The notes below the pieces were generated by a model. It did not search any database, was not told where the DNA came from, and saw only the letters and a program-made list of their open reading frames with translations. Shown here one piece after another: positions 1 through 8,567 of a stretch of 22,554 bases of DNA (its first letter is position 1; every line of letters begins with the position of its first letter). Made by a program: the position numbers and the translations under genes. Location of the stretch: positions 1 to 22,554 of the forward strand of contig JASNJN010000278.1 in assembly GCA_030180075.1 (NCBI GenBank), read 5' to 3'. The stretch is from Mikrocytos mackini (taxonomy: Eukaryota; Endomyxa; Ascetosporea; Mikrocytida; Mikrocytiidae).

Positions 1-183
1 ATTTTGTTGTTCGTTAGGCTCGGAAAAAAACCAAAAAACCATTTTTAAATTTTGAAAAAACCTATACTAGAGTACTCACTGAAAATGTTAAATATACACA
101 ATATGGGGCTAATGTGAGTATGTAGCCATGGGATGGCATTATTTTCCGTATTTCTGGTAAAAATCATGATAAAATTGGTCTGA

Positions 184-267
184 GTGTGGGAATTGGAAGA
201 TAGTGTGGGAATCGGAATAAAGTGTGGGAAATGGAAGAAAGTGTGGGAAATGGAAGAAAATGTGGGG
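184..267. repeat. 19-bp tandem repeat (minisatellite), about 4.4 copies
   Basis: Four head-to-tail copies of a 19-bp unit (first copy GTGTGGGAATTGGAAGATA) start at 184, 203, 222 and 241, with a partial fifth at 260. Copies 3 and 4 are identical over 19 bp; copies 1 and 2 differ at a few positions. The unit length is not a multiple of 3, so it does not look like a coding repeat. The array stops just before the Helitron Rep frame opens at 271 and may mark the point where the element lost its 5' part. Positions 1-183 show no recognisable gene. Confidence 0.85.
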
Positions 268-270
268 TGA

Positions 271-765
271 CGATTTATAGCCAAACATTTACTCAAATAT
301 TCATATACAGTTGACGAAGAAGTCGTTTATCCATTTGCAGAGAATAAGCTTTTTATTTTTTGGGCGTATAATCTATTGGAAAGGCATCGTCTTATTTTAC
401 AAACTAAAATATTTTTACATAAAGAATTTAACATGGCTGATTTATCAATTGAGAAAATTAGAAGTATATTATCCAATCCTTTAAAATCCAAGCAATTCAT
501 AAACAAATGTTTGAATTACACGTCGAATGTACGGGGTAATGCAAGCTATTGGATGAGTGTAAAAGGGTCATTGCAAAACATTATAGAGCAGAAAGGGTCG
601 CCCAATATATTTTTCACATTTTCTTCAGCCGAATCATACTGGCCTGATTTGCTTAGGCTTTTTTCTTCGAATCTTCCAGAAACATGGTTTGAAAAAATGC
701 AATCCATCCAGAAAAATACTTCTCTTATAGATTGGTTTTTATGGAACGCTTTTCCCATTTTATAA
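271..765 (+). pseudogene. Helitron replication initiator, N-terminal fragment (Helitron_like_N region)
   Basis: An open frame runs from just after a TGA at 268-270 to a stop near 765, with no ATG in the first 160 bases. Its residues read like the start of the Helitron_like_N domain: an arginine/histidine-rich LLERHRLILQ segment, then a RGNASYW...NIFFTFSSAESYWPDLLRL segment typical of Helitron Rep proteins. It continues into the main Rep-helicase frame, but one reading frame out of phase. The switch lies at about 733-741, where a run of five T follows TGG, so a one-base change in the T-run is the simplest cause. The 5' end is missing (no start codon, shorter than usual), so I call this a decayed element. 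A sequencing error in the T-run is the main alternative for the frameshift. Confidence 0.7.
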
Positions 766-3719
766 CAATACTGTTTAAAAATATATACCCATCAGAATGG
801 CATTGGTATCGTATCGAATTTCAACACCGTGGAACTATCCATATTCATGGGTTTGCTCGGGTTAAACTTGATATAGATCTGGATTTATGTGTTAAGAAAG
901 CAATTGAGTATAACAATATGTCAAAACGAGGCAATCTTTCAGACACGACCATTAATAATTGGAAAATTATTGAATCAAAATTAACCGATACCATCGATGA
1001 ATATATAACATCTCAATGGCCATGCAATTTGCAGGATGTTAATAACCAGTTAATTCCTGAAAATAGCCACCCTTGCTCGATCTTATTATCTGACAACAAA
1101 TTTATTTCATTATCAAAATATTATTCTAATTTATCTGGAAAGTGTTGTCGCCATACAAAGTGTTCAGAATCATATTGTCTTCGGATCAAACACGGGGTAA
1201 GAAAATGTCGTTTTGGCTTTCCTAAACCTCTAACACCAAATACAAAAATCATATATAACCAAAACAAAAATGTTGATAATTATTTAACTTATGAAATAGC
1301 AAGAAGCGATCCCCTAATTAATACACATAACATTTATCAAATTATAGGATGGAAAGCCAATGTAGACATGCAATTTATACTTTCAGAAACACATGTTGTT
1401 GATTATCTTACTAAGTATGTTACTAAATCCGAACCAACATCCATTGGATTAAAACAATGTATAGAAAATATGATTGACCAGGATGATCTCCGTTCAGTAT
1501 CTTCTATATTTAAATCTTCAATATTAAAAAAATTGGCAGGCAGAGATATTGGTCTTATGGAATGCTCGCATATACTTCAAGGTCTTCCTCTTTATAAAAG
1601 TTCCCTCGAATTTGTAACAATAAATTTATTTGATAATAACGAATTGAATTTATCGGCAAGGAATAATCAAACCATCGTTAAACACAATATATTATATTTC
1701 TACAAAAATCGGAAATCTTCTTTATTGAACCTTAATTTATATCAGTTTGTTAGTAAGTACTTCATCAAAAATAACAAAATATGTACGAGGAAAACAAACA
1801 TTGAAGGGAAAATCATAAAATTCATCCCTAATTTTATTTATATAAAAGGTTCCGAGAAATACTACAAATATTGTCTACTTCAACTCATTAAATTTAAGCC
1901 TTGGACCGAATTGTCTCACAACTTTGAAAGTATATTGTCTGAACATGAAAAATCATATTTAATAGATGAATGGGAATCATATTCAAATACCCATCCCGAA
2001 TTTATAAATTTTGGAAAGTTTACAAGTATAACATCTGATGATAATCATGAAGAAACATCAGTTATGGAATACATAACCGATGGTATTATTCAAAATAATA
2101 GTAGTAATTCGTTATATGATTGTTTGTTGCCGGATACAAATGTTGATTCCGATTTAAATATGTCGTATGACGAAGAAAATAGCTTAAATATGCTGTTGAT
2201 GGATCGTGCTCATAATAACAACACTGCTGTAACCCATCTGTCAAATGGAAATTTTTATATACAATATCGTGATTTGGTCGAACGTATAGATGAAATATAT
2301 AGGTATACCAGCCGATCTAATCACGATGTTGATGAACAAACGTTGGATATCCAACTAACTCATAAACAAAAAGAAATTTATGAATTCTTTTCAGACATTG
2401 AATTAAATCCTGTTATTTCACAAAATTTAGTAATAATATTAGGATCTGCTGGGACTGGAAAAACGTTCCTAATAAAATTATTTAAAAATAAATTGAATAA
2501 TAAAATTGTATTAACTGCAACCACCGGAAAAGCAGCAATGAATATTGGAACTGATGTCCAAACAATCCATAAAACCGTAAACCTCCCCATAACAAAACCA
2601 AAAGAAAAGGAATTATCAGGTAGGAGTCTATCAATACTTCAAGAAAAATTTAAAAACAAAAAATATCTTCTGATTGATGAATTTTCAATGTTAGGCCAGT
2701 TAGAATTTTATTGGCTTGATTCAAGACTCAAACAAATAATGAGCAATAACCAAATTTTTGGAGGACTTTCTATAATCCTTTGTGGCGATATATTCCAGCT
2801 ACCACCTGTAAAAGGCCATCCGCTATATGATAAACAATACAAAAGATTTGAAGAACAATTTGGATTCTTTCTTTATCGCGAATTCAATAAAATATTTATT
2901 TTGGATAAGATAATGAGACAACAAGGTGATGAATCTTCTTTATTTATCACTCTTTTAGAAAATCTTAGATTGGGAAACCCATCTACCAACGATTGGGCGT
3001 ATTTGAAAAATAATTTTATTTATCATGAAAATATTACTTTGCAAAGTAAGGCAATAAAATTATTTGCAACAAACAATGACGCAAAGTTGTACAACCTTCA
3101 ACAAATATCAATCTCTCATGAAAAATTGTTTTACTCAATTGCCAAAGATTCTCATTCGAATATTAAAAACAAAAACATCGAATTATTTGGTGGTCTCGAA
3201 ACAAACCTATATTTACTGCTCAATTCCCCGTATTATCTAACCACAAATTTAAATGTGCAACTTGGATTGGCAAATGGTACCTTGGGAACACTAAAGAATG
3301 TGTTATTTAAAGACGTGGATGGTATATCTCGTCCGAACATCCTTATAATGGAATTTAAAAATATAAACAATAGAACGACAACCAACCCTAACTCGATTCC
3401 CATTAAGATGCAGACGGTTTTTAATGAGTATAATTATAAAGAGAGTAGGACACAATTCCCTGTTAAAAGTGCGTTTGCATTGACGATACATAAGAGTCAA
3501 GGAATGACATTGGACAATGTAATTGTCGACATAGGAGCCAAAGAGTTTTGCCCAGGATTGACATATGTTGCGCTCAGTCGCATCAAGAAGTTTGAGAATC
3601 TTAAGCTTATTCCTTTTACCGCAGAACGGTATATGCAAATTAAAAATAGCTTACAAATGAAGATTAGGATTGAAGAATATGAAAGATTAAAAAAATTAGT
3701 AAATCAAATAACTAAATAA
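732..3719 (+). CDS. Helitron Rep-helicase (HUH endonuclease plus Pif1-like helicase)
   Basis: This is the main protein of a rolling-circle Helitron transposon. The first in-frame ATG is at 741; the usable frame opens slightly earlier and joins the fragment before it. Domains in order: the HUH motif (HRGTIHIHGF, about residues 31-40); a Cys/His cluster ending in the Helitron-typical CRFGFPKPL; the tyrosine motif DYLTKYVTK near residue 225, with the two Tyr spaced as in Y2 Rep proteins; then a Pif1-family SF1 helicase with Walker A GSAGTGKT near residue 570, motif II LLIDEFSM, and the C-terminal motifs HKSQGMTLDNV and YVALSRI. The helicase is uninterrupted to its stop. Total length with the upstream fragment is about 1,150 residues, short for a Helitron because the N-terminus is lost. 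It may derive from a recent copy; as it stands, the frameshift should block a full-length product. Confidence 0.92.
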   Translation: MVFMERFSHFITILFKNIYPSEWHWYRIEFQHRGTIHIHGFARVKLDIDLDLCVKKAIEYNNMSKRGNLSDTTINNWKIIESKLTDTIDEYITSQWPCNLQDVNNQLIPENSHPCSILLSDNKFISLSKYYSNLSGKCCRHTKCSESYCLRIKHGVRKCRFGFPKPLTPNTKIIYNQNKNVDNYLTYEIARSDPLINTHNIYQIIGWKANVDMQFILSETHVVDYLTKYVTKSEPTSIGLKQCIENMIDQDDLRSVSSIFKSSILKKLAGRDIGLMECSHILQGLPLYKSSLEFVTINLFDNNELNLSARNNQTIVKHNILYFYKNRKSSLLNLNLYQFVSKYFIKNNKICTRKTNIEGKIIKFIPNFIYIKGSEKYYKYCLLQLIKFKPWTELSHNFESILSEHEKSYLIDEWESYSNTHPEFINFGKFTSITSDDNHEETSVMEYITDGIIQNNSSNSLYDCLLPDTNVDSDLNMSYDEENSLNMLLMDRAHNNNTAVTHLSNGNFYIQYRDLVERIDEIYRYTSRSNHDVDEQTLDIQLTHKQKEIYEFFSDIELNPVISQNLVIILGSAGTGKTFLIKLFKNKLNNKIVLTATTGKAAMNIGTDVQTIHKTVNLPITKPKEKELSGRSLSILQEKFKNKKYLLIDEFSMLGQLEFYWLDSRLKQIMSNNQIFGGLSIILCGDIFQLPPVKGHPLYDKQYKRFEEQFGFFLYREFNKIFILDKIMRQQGDESSLFITLLENLRLGNPSTNDWAYLKNNFIYHENITLQSKAIKLFATNNDAKLYNLQQISISHEKLFYSIAKDSHSNIKNKNIELFGGLETNLYLLLNSPYYLTTNLNVQLGLANGTLGTLKNVLFKDVDGISRPNILIMEFKNINNRTTTNPNSIPIKMQTVFNEYNYKESRTQFPVKSAFALTIHKSQGMTLDNVIVDIGAKEFCPGLTYVALSRIKKFENLKLIPFTAERYMQIKNSLQMKIRIEEYERLKKLVNQITK

Positions 3720-3954
3720 GAAAATAAATATCCTTCTTCACATATTAAAGTTTTATAATATTATAATACCAATAATATTATTTAACGAAATTTGTATTAT
3801 TATTTATCATAACTTTGTTAATATTTCATTTGTACTATTCTTTTTAATCTCGTATTCCCATTATTGTTCTAATTCAACAAATCTCACCATATTCCAAACA
3901 TTGGTTTATGTCGTCCCTTTTAAAAAATGGTATATATTCAGACCATGTTATAAT

Positions 3955-3985
3955 TACCCCAGATGGTGGGGTGGGGTATGCCTAA
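3955..3985 (+). mobile_element. Candidate Helitron 3' terminus (hairpin followed by CTAA)
   Basis: About 235 bp after the helicase stop, ACCCC at 3956-3960 can pair with GGGGT at 3968-3972 (or TACCCC at 3955-3960 with GGGGTA at 3973-3978). About ten bases later comes CTAA at 3982-3985, followed by T. Canonical Helitrons end with a short GC-rich hairpin 10-12 nt before CTRR and insert between A and T, so position, hairpin and terminal tetranucleotide all fit. No second copy is available for comparison, so this is a prediction. The rest of 3720-4126 is AT-rich with no gene visible. Confidence 0.4.
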
Positions 3986-4134
3986 TTTTGTCATTATTTT
4001 ATATTCCATTCTTTTATTTATTTATTTATATATGAAAGCGGCATCATAAATGTTGGCTGGTATTTAATAACACATTTTATGAAGAATGTTAGATTATTCT
4101 TATATTGTCTTCTAAATTTATGAAACTTTATAGT

Positions 4135-4490
4135 TAGAGATTGCACATTGTAAAAAGTTTCGAATATTCGGAGCGTGGTTTTCAAATACTGCGAATATTC
4201 GAATACGAATATTAATTTTCCCAAATGTTAAACCCCCCAAATACTCGAAAATTTTTATAAATATTCAATTCCAAATGTAAATCACTAACTTACGAAGTGA
4301 AAATTGAAATTTTCTTATGGAATATTTTATAAACCCCCAGAATTTAATATTTATTCATCTGAAAAATTAACGAATATTCGAATATTTTCAAAAAATTCAA
4401 ACAAAAAATATTCGTTTTCGAATATCAAAACGGAATTTTGCCCAATTATTCGAATATTTTCAAAACGAATATTCGTAAGTGCAATCTCTA
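4135..4490. mobile_element. hAT-type MITE, 356 bp, with perfect 8-bp target-site duplication
   Basis: The left end TAGAGATTGCAC (4135-4146) and the right end GTGCAATCTCTA (4479-4490) are exact 12-bp inverted repeats. They are flanked directly by identical 8-bp sequences TTTATAGT at 4127-4134 and 4491-4498. An 8-bp duplication with a terminus fitting YARNG (here TAGAG) is the hallmark of hAT transposons. The interior has no transposase frame but carries four exact copies of the palindrome CGAATATTCG (4161, 4192, 4371, 4466) and several partial ones near both ends, as expected of subterminal transposase-binding repeats. Short open frames inside it are by-products of this repeat. The intact duplication suggests a fairly recent insertion. 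Confidence 0.9.
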
Positions 4491-4498
4491 TTTATAGT

Positions 4499-4929
4499 AT
4501 GAAAATCCCTTATGTAATATATTATTAATTTAAGCGTCGTAAGAACCAAACTCGGTGTATTGAAACATGTAATGGTTTGATCGATAATTTTTTTTGGTTA
4601 AACAGCATACAGGTATAATTAATTAGATCCGTATACCATTATTTCCAACCGTGTTGGTGGTTCCTGTTCCCTTTCTTCGGAGAAAGGACCCCTCCTGATT
4701 TTCTGTTTGTCTCTTTTTCTGGTTTGCTCTTTCTTTCAAATAGGACTTACGCCACCTAATTTTTTTGTCAAAGACAATGTTAGTTGCCTTTGATCGATAA
4801 TTTTGAATAAAATATAGTATTATTTGACAAATTACTTCGGGTTGTTATTTTCTATTTGATATTTAGGTGCGCCTACGCTTCGCATTTATTAATCGTGATT
4901 ACACCTAGTATATTTTAAATTTTAAATTT
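4499..4929. other. Intergenic region, no gene seen; one hairpin and one 16-bp direct repeat
   Basis: No convincing gene lies here. A 7-bp perfect stem (CCTTTCT at 4670-4676, AGAAAGG at 4681-4687) closes a TCGG loop. The 16-bp sequence TTTGATCGATAATTTT occurs at 4576-4591 and again at 4789-4804, bracketing about 197 bp. This could be a target duplication of a short non-coding element, but no terminal repeats, tRNA-like boxes or clear poly(A) tail support that. The last ~100 bp must hold the promoter of the nuclease-like gene that follows. Confidence 0.5.
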
Positions 4930-5102
4930 ATGACAGAAAATATCACACCTTCCTACACACAACAACAAGGCACTACAACGCTACTAACGACAACGATGGT
5001 ATATCATAAATAGAAAAGATACCTGGTACTTCGGATACAAGTATCATTAAGCTTTTACTGAAGAAGGCCCTCCTCGACAAAACAAACCTTTATGCTCGAT
5101 TA
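4930..5102 (+). other. Probable true N-terminal coding part of the AAA-ATPase-like/nuclease gene, out of frame
   Basis: An ATG at 4930 opens a Thr/Gln-rich frame ending at TAG 5011-5013. The frame that carries the downstream protein opens right after TAA 5007-5009. It encodes a segment from IPGTSD to LLDKTNLYARL just before the ATG at 5103. This matches what usually precedes the P-loop in AAA-ATPase-like (PF09820) proteins, a G-T-S-x-F segment then a conserved DKT. So the protein probably starts at 4930 and the frames must be joined near 5000-5020. One option is a 20-nt GT-AG intron at 4999-5018, which would place the codons in phase. A one-base indel or a -1 slip is the alternative. A TACTAAC motif lies at 4982-4988. 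Confidence 0.5.
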
Positions 5103-7376
5103 ATGGCTACTGGCGGTTCTTATTTCTTTATTCGGCCACGAAGATTTGGGAAAATGCTGTTAATCAACTCACTCAAAACTATCGCAGAAGGTCCGCAATA
5201 CAAGTCATACTTTTCTAAAACAAGAATTTGTAAAGAAGACATGAAGGATGATGATGGAAATTTTTTAAGCAATGAAGGTCTCATAACAAACATCCCAGAA
5301 AAATACAATTGGCCCAAATACCCAGTGATGCATTTTGATTTTCGACCACTTTCATCAAGATCATCATTAGTTGATACACTTTCGGAATTATGGGAACAAC
5401 TTCTAAATATTGTAGAGAAATATGGTCTTGAATCAACAAACATGAAAGTACAAAAGGCGATTGAATATGTAAACAACGAATCGTATTTGTATCAAGAACC
5501 TATACCAACGGATTTAGAAACGAAGATTACTAAGAAAAGCGATGCATGTTTGAAATTGATGGAGTTAATCATGAAAGCGATGGTTACACTTGGAAATGGC
5601 TATAAAGAAGAAATAGTAATCCTCATTGACGAATTTGATTCTATTTATCAAAGTAAGTTTGCTATACGGTATCAACAGGCCGAACAAGACAGAAAGGCTG
5701 AAAAATACGTTTCTCCTTTCACCGAGTTTATGCAGAACTTTTATGGGAAATTCAAAGATAACAATACTCTTATTCACCTGAAGTTTATAACAGGAGTTAC
5801 AATGCTGCACATTGATAAGTTATACTCTCCGCTACTCGACACTGAAAATATCTCAACGAACTCTTCATATGCATCATTGGTTGGATATACTAAAGACGAC
5901 ATTGAAGAATTATTTAGCGACAGCCTGTTCAGAGATCTTTACGAGGGAGCTTGTACAAATTCGTCTCTACAACCTAACATCATACCTGGGAATACTAACA
6001 ATGATAATACAAATACTTCTAATACAACAACATCTTCTATTACATCAACACCTTTGATTACACGTCAATCTTCACATTCGGAAACACAAATTACTGATAT
6101 TAAAAAGGCTGTAATGAAGGAATTGGCCTACTGGTATGATGGGTATCGGTTTGCAGATACAGATGTAAAGATTTTCAATCCAATGTCCGTGAACCTAGCA
6201 TTCAAAAATGGCATATTTAAATTGTATTGGTTTTATAATACATCCAATAATTTCAAATGGGAAATATTAGAAGATAACATAGAATTTTTCAAAATTTTCG
6301 AACGCATGAGAGGCGTCAGGGAAATAAAAGAAACAATTTTAATTGCTACTGAAAGTGATTGTAAAGGGGGACATAACAAATGCATTTCTTTAATGTATCA
6401 AACAGGACTACTCACTATAACAAACTGCGAGAAAGAACCATCAGGTGAAATGATTTATACTTTGTGTTTTCCTAATCACGAAATCAGAATGGTTTATGCA
6501 GATGCCGTCGAAATGTTGATGCAAGAAGAGCTTGAGAAACATCATCCAACTTATTTGAAAGAATTCTACAGACATTTTAAGAGGCATGAATGGGAACAAT
6601 TTGTTGTCGCTGTATACAAATCCCTTGGCAGAGAGCTTTATGGATCCACCGACCCATTAAAGGAAGTAGAGTTTGAACGTATGTTTCGCGTTATTATGTG
6701 CCACAGTGGAATCGAAATAGAAAAGAAGGTTGTTGTAAACCATGATAATATCGTAGATGGTGTTTATCGGACACATGACAAACTATACATTTTCGAATAC
6801 AAAGTCGACCCATATTTATTTGGGCCAAGGAGAAAATTCGACGGCCTAAATCAAGCATGCTATAGATATGCTCCGTATTTAGAAAATGAAAATACCGAAG
6901 AAACGATTATAATAGGAATAAACTTCCTATCAAAATTATCATCTGAAAAAGTTAAGAAAAGACCGTCAGATATAAATGGTGATAAATATTTGACCAGAGC
7001 AGATTACCGGAATGTTTGCAATATCGGGCAATTTATCGTGATGGCATGGGGTCGTGATGGCAAACAAAAATATATCAAGGAAATCAAACCTAATAGGAGT
7101 GATAATCCATATGTGGAAGAAATCGAAGTTAACAATAATGACTGGGATACAAATGCAAGGTTACATGCTGAAGACTATCAGGCCAAGCAGGAAGAGAAAG
7201 CACTGAAAAAACAGAATCAACAACAAATATCTGATACCTCAAGAAACAGCAAAGATATTGGTAAAAAATCTAAAAAAGAAGACATTACATACGTCAAAAT
7301 AAAATTAGCGGAAGCAATGACTCATAAAAAGAAAAAGCAGCCCGGAATTCGAAATATTAAGCCGATTAAGAAATAA
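5103..7376 (+). CDS. AAA-ATPase-like protein with C-terminal PD-(D/E)XK nuclease domain
   Basis: The first ATG in the long frame is at 5103, giving 757 residues, but conserved family sequence extends upstream, so the real start is probably earlier. Near the N-terminus lies the family P-loop RPRRFGK (Lys17), followed by Met where Ser or Thr is normal. Walker B is VILIDEFD (Asp176-Glu177). A Asn/Thr/Ser-rich insert lies near residues 300-330. The C-terminal nuclease-like core has Asp552 (IVDGVY), Glu565 and Lys567 (FEYKVD), the D...ExK pattern of PDDEXK_9 (PF08011). The last ~60 residues are lysine-rich and could be a nuclear localisation signal. Proteins of this architecture are expanded in some fungi and bacteria; their cellular function is not settled. 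They resemble effector or selfish-element NTPase-nucleases. The altered P-loop raises doubt about ATPase activity. Family call is firm, role is not. Confidence 0.8.
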   Translation: MATGGSYFFIRPRRFGKMLLINSLKTIAEGPQYKSYFSKTRICKEDMKDDDGNFLSNEGLITNIPEKYNWPKYPVMHFDFRPLSSRSSLVDTLSELWEQLLNIVEKYGLESTNMKVQKAIEYVNNESYLYQEPIPTDLETKITKKSDACLKLMELIMKAMVTLGNGYKEEIVILIDEFDSIYQSKFAIRYQQAEQDRKAEKYVSPFTEFMQNFYGKFKDNNTLIHLKFITGVTMLHIDKLYSPLLDTENISTNSSYASLVGYTKDDIEELFSDSLFRDLYEGACTNSSLQPNIIPGNTNNDNTNTSNTTTSSITSTPLITRQSSHSETQITDIKKAVMKELAYWYDGYRFADTDVKIFNPMSVNLAFKNGIFKLYWFYNTSNNFKWEILEDNIEFFKIFERMRGVREIKETILIATESDCKGGHNKCISLMYQTGLLTITNCEKEPSGEMIYTLCFPNHEIRMVYADAVEMLMQEELEKHHPTYLKEFYRHFKRHEWEQFVVAVYKSLGRELYGSTDPLKEVEFERMFRVIMCHSGIEIEKKVVVNHDNIVDGVYRTHDKLYIFEYKVDPYLFGPRRKFDGLNQACYRYAPYLENENTEETIIIGINFLSKLSSEKVKKRPSDINGDKYLTRADYRNVCNIGQFIVMAWGRDGKQKYIKEIKPNRSDNPYVEEIEVNNNDWDTNARLHAEDYQAKQEEKALKKQNQQQISDTSRNSKDIGKKSKKEDITYVKIKLAEAMTHKKKKQPGIRNIKPIKK

Positions 7377-7910
7377 TTGGGTATTAAGAATGTCACAATG
7401 AATGTATCCGAACATCTACGACCTTATACCCATTGCCCAATATGAAGACGAAGATGAGCATGGGAACAAATAGACACATCTCCAATAACGATGTTTATTC
7501 TTCTAAGTAACATGGTCGAGGGCGATTGGGGTTATCGTTAAAATGAACGATGTTATGTAGAGAATAATTTAGGTTTTTAATGGCGTAATACCTTTCCCTA
7601 AATAGTAATTAAATAAAGTAGATTCTATTTTATATAACATTAGATTAACAATTGTGGATTAATGTTCATGATAATGAGTTTAAATAAGTTTATAAAATGA
7701 AAATTATAACTACAATTTATTTATAGCAAAAAACTATGTTGTTTGCAACGCCACACTGTTTTTGAACAAAATCATTACACCTAGCATCACTTTGGTTAAC
7801 TTTACAATGTAAAATAAATATATGCTATAAATAAAATGGTTAACTTCCGTCTGTAAAGGTTGTAACACTCGTTTTGTAAATTTACCCGTTTCAAATGTTA
7901 AAATTTTGAA
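7377..7910. other. Intergenic region, no gene seen
   Basis: AT-rich sequence between two plus-strand genes without a credible open frame. It includes ATTACACCTAG at 7774-7784, the same 11-mer as at 4898-4908 before the nuclease-like gene, and two GGTTAACTT motifs near 7793 and 7839. The final ~80 bp should contain the promoter of the Sfr1-like gene. Confidence 0.5.
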
Positions 7911-8417
7911 ATGAACAAAGATGAGCTCCGTGCTTATTTGAAAGACTCTATGTATAATAATAACGGAAATTTGATCTTCGAATACAAGGAAACACTAAAA
8001 GACAATATAGATGGGTTCGTTAACATCTTGATAGAAAAGAAACTTTTAGAAAATAACGAGGACATTCCTGATGTTAAAAAATTAAAAGGCGACGACAAAA
8101 CACCAATAACCATAAACGAAGCTGAGGTTAAAAAGAAGTTAAAGATTCTGAGGTTCCATTTAGATAATAAAATATCGAAGATGCGAAGTTCCTATAAATT
8201 GCCTACAAGTGAGAAATATAAAAAAGAAAATATAGCTATTTTGACTACAAAATGGAAAGAAACCGCACAAGATGTTATAGAAGAAATAGTTAAAGTGTAT
8301 AAAAATAATGATAACACCAGAGAAAGAGGTTCTTTAATTTTAGAAATTTTGAAGACATTCAACATAGATAAGGAGTGGCTGTCTTATGACGAAGAAGAGG
8401 AGGACTTCATTAATTAA
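7911..8417 (+). CDS. SFR1: Probable Sfr1/Mei5-family recombination mediator
   Basis: A 168-residue acidic and lysine-rich protein starting at the first ATG. The N-terminal half is predicted helical. The C-terminal half follows the Sfr1/Mei5 pattern: a long helix (KKLKILRFHLDNKI), then LTTKWKETAQDVIEEI resembling the family's L..KW...Q helix, then ILEILKTFNIDKEWLSYDEEEEDF, which matches the family ending of leucine-rich helix, F-x-I/L-D, L-x-Y and acidic DF residues. In yeast and mammals Sfr1 pairs with Swi5 to stimulate Rad51/Dmc1 strand exchange. The protein is shorter than most homologues, which agrees with a reduced genome. The gene converges on SMC4 with 150 bp between stops. An AATAAA at about 8479 could serve in 3'-end formation. 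The assignment rests on motif pattern only; it could be another short coiled-coil protein. Confidence 0.55.
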   Translation: MNKDELRAYLKDSMYNNNGNLIFEYKETLKDNIDGFVNILIEKKLLENNEDIPDVKKLKGDDKTPITINEAEVKKKLKILRFHLDNKISKMRSSYKLPTSEKYKKENIAILTTKWKETAQDVIEEIVKVYKNNDNTRERGSLILEILKTFNIDKEWLSYDEEEEDFIN

Positions 8418-8567
8418 TATGATTTCTAACAACGAATAACCAAATGGATATACTAAATTTAAACAACTTATCTACAAAAATAAATAAGTAACCAAAAAGT
8501 ATATTAATAATGCGAAAACAACACAATGTTATTCTTATCTATTTTGACGTTTAATTACGAAAATATA

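Noticed and set aside
184-267. CRISPR-like array
   Set aside because: Units are directly adjacent with no spacers, and the sequence is eukaryotic; it is a minisatellite. The same applies to 20129-20212.
45-296. 83-residue minus-strand frame at the window start
   Set aside because: Its Phe/His/Ser/Pro repeats come from translating the 19-bp minisatellite; no family resemblance.
4018-4528. Two short frames across the hAT MITE
   Set aside because: They span element boundaries and repeated CGAATATTCG motifs; composition is not protein-like.
4576-4804. 16-bp direct repeat as a SINE target duplication
   Set aside because: No RNA polymerase III boxes, no clear poly(A) tail and no terminal repeats in the 197 bp between the copies.
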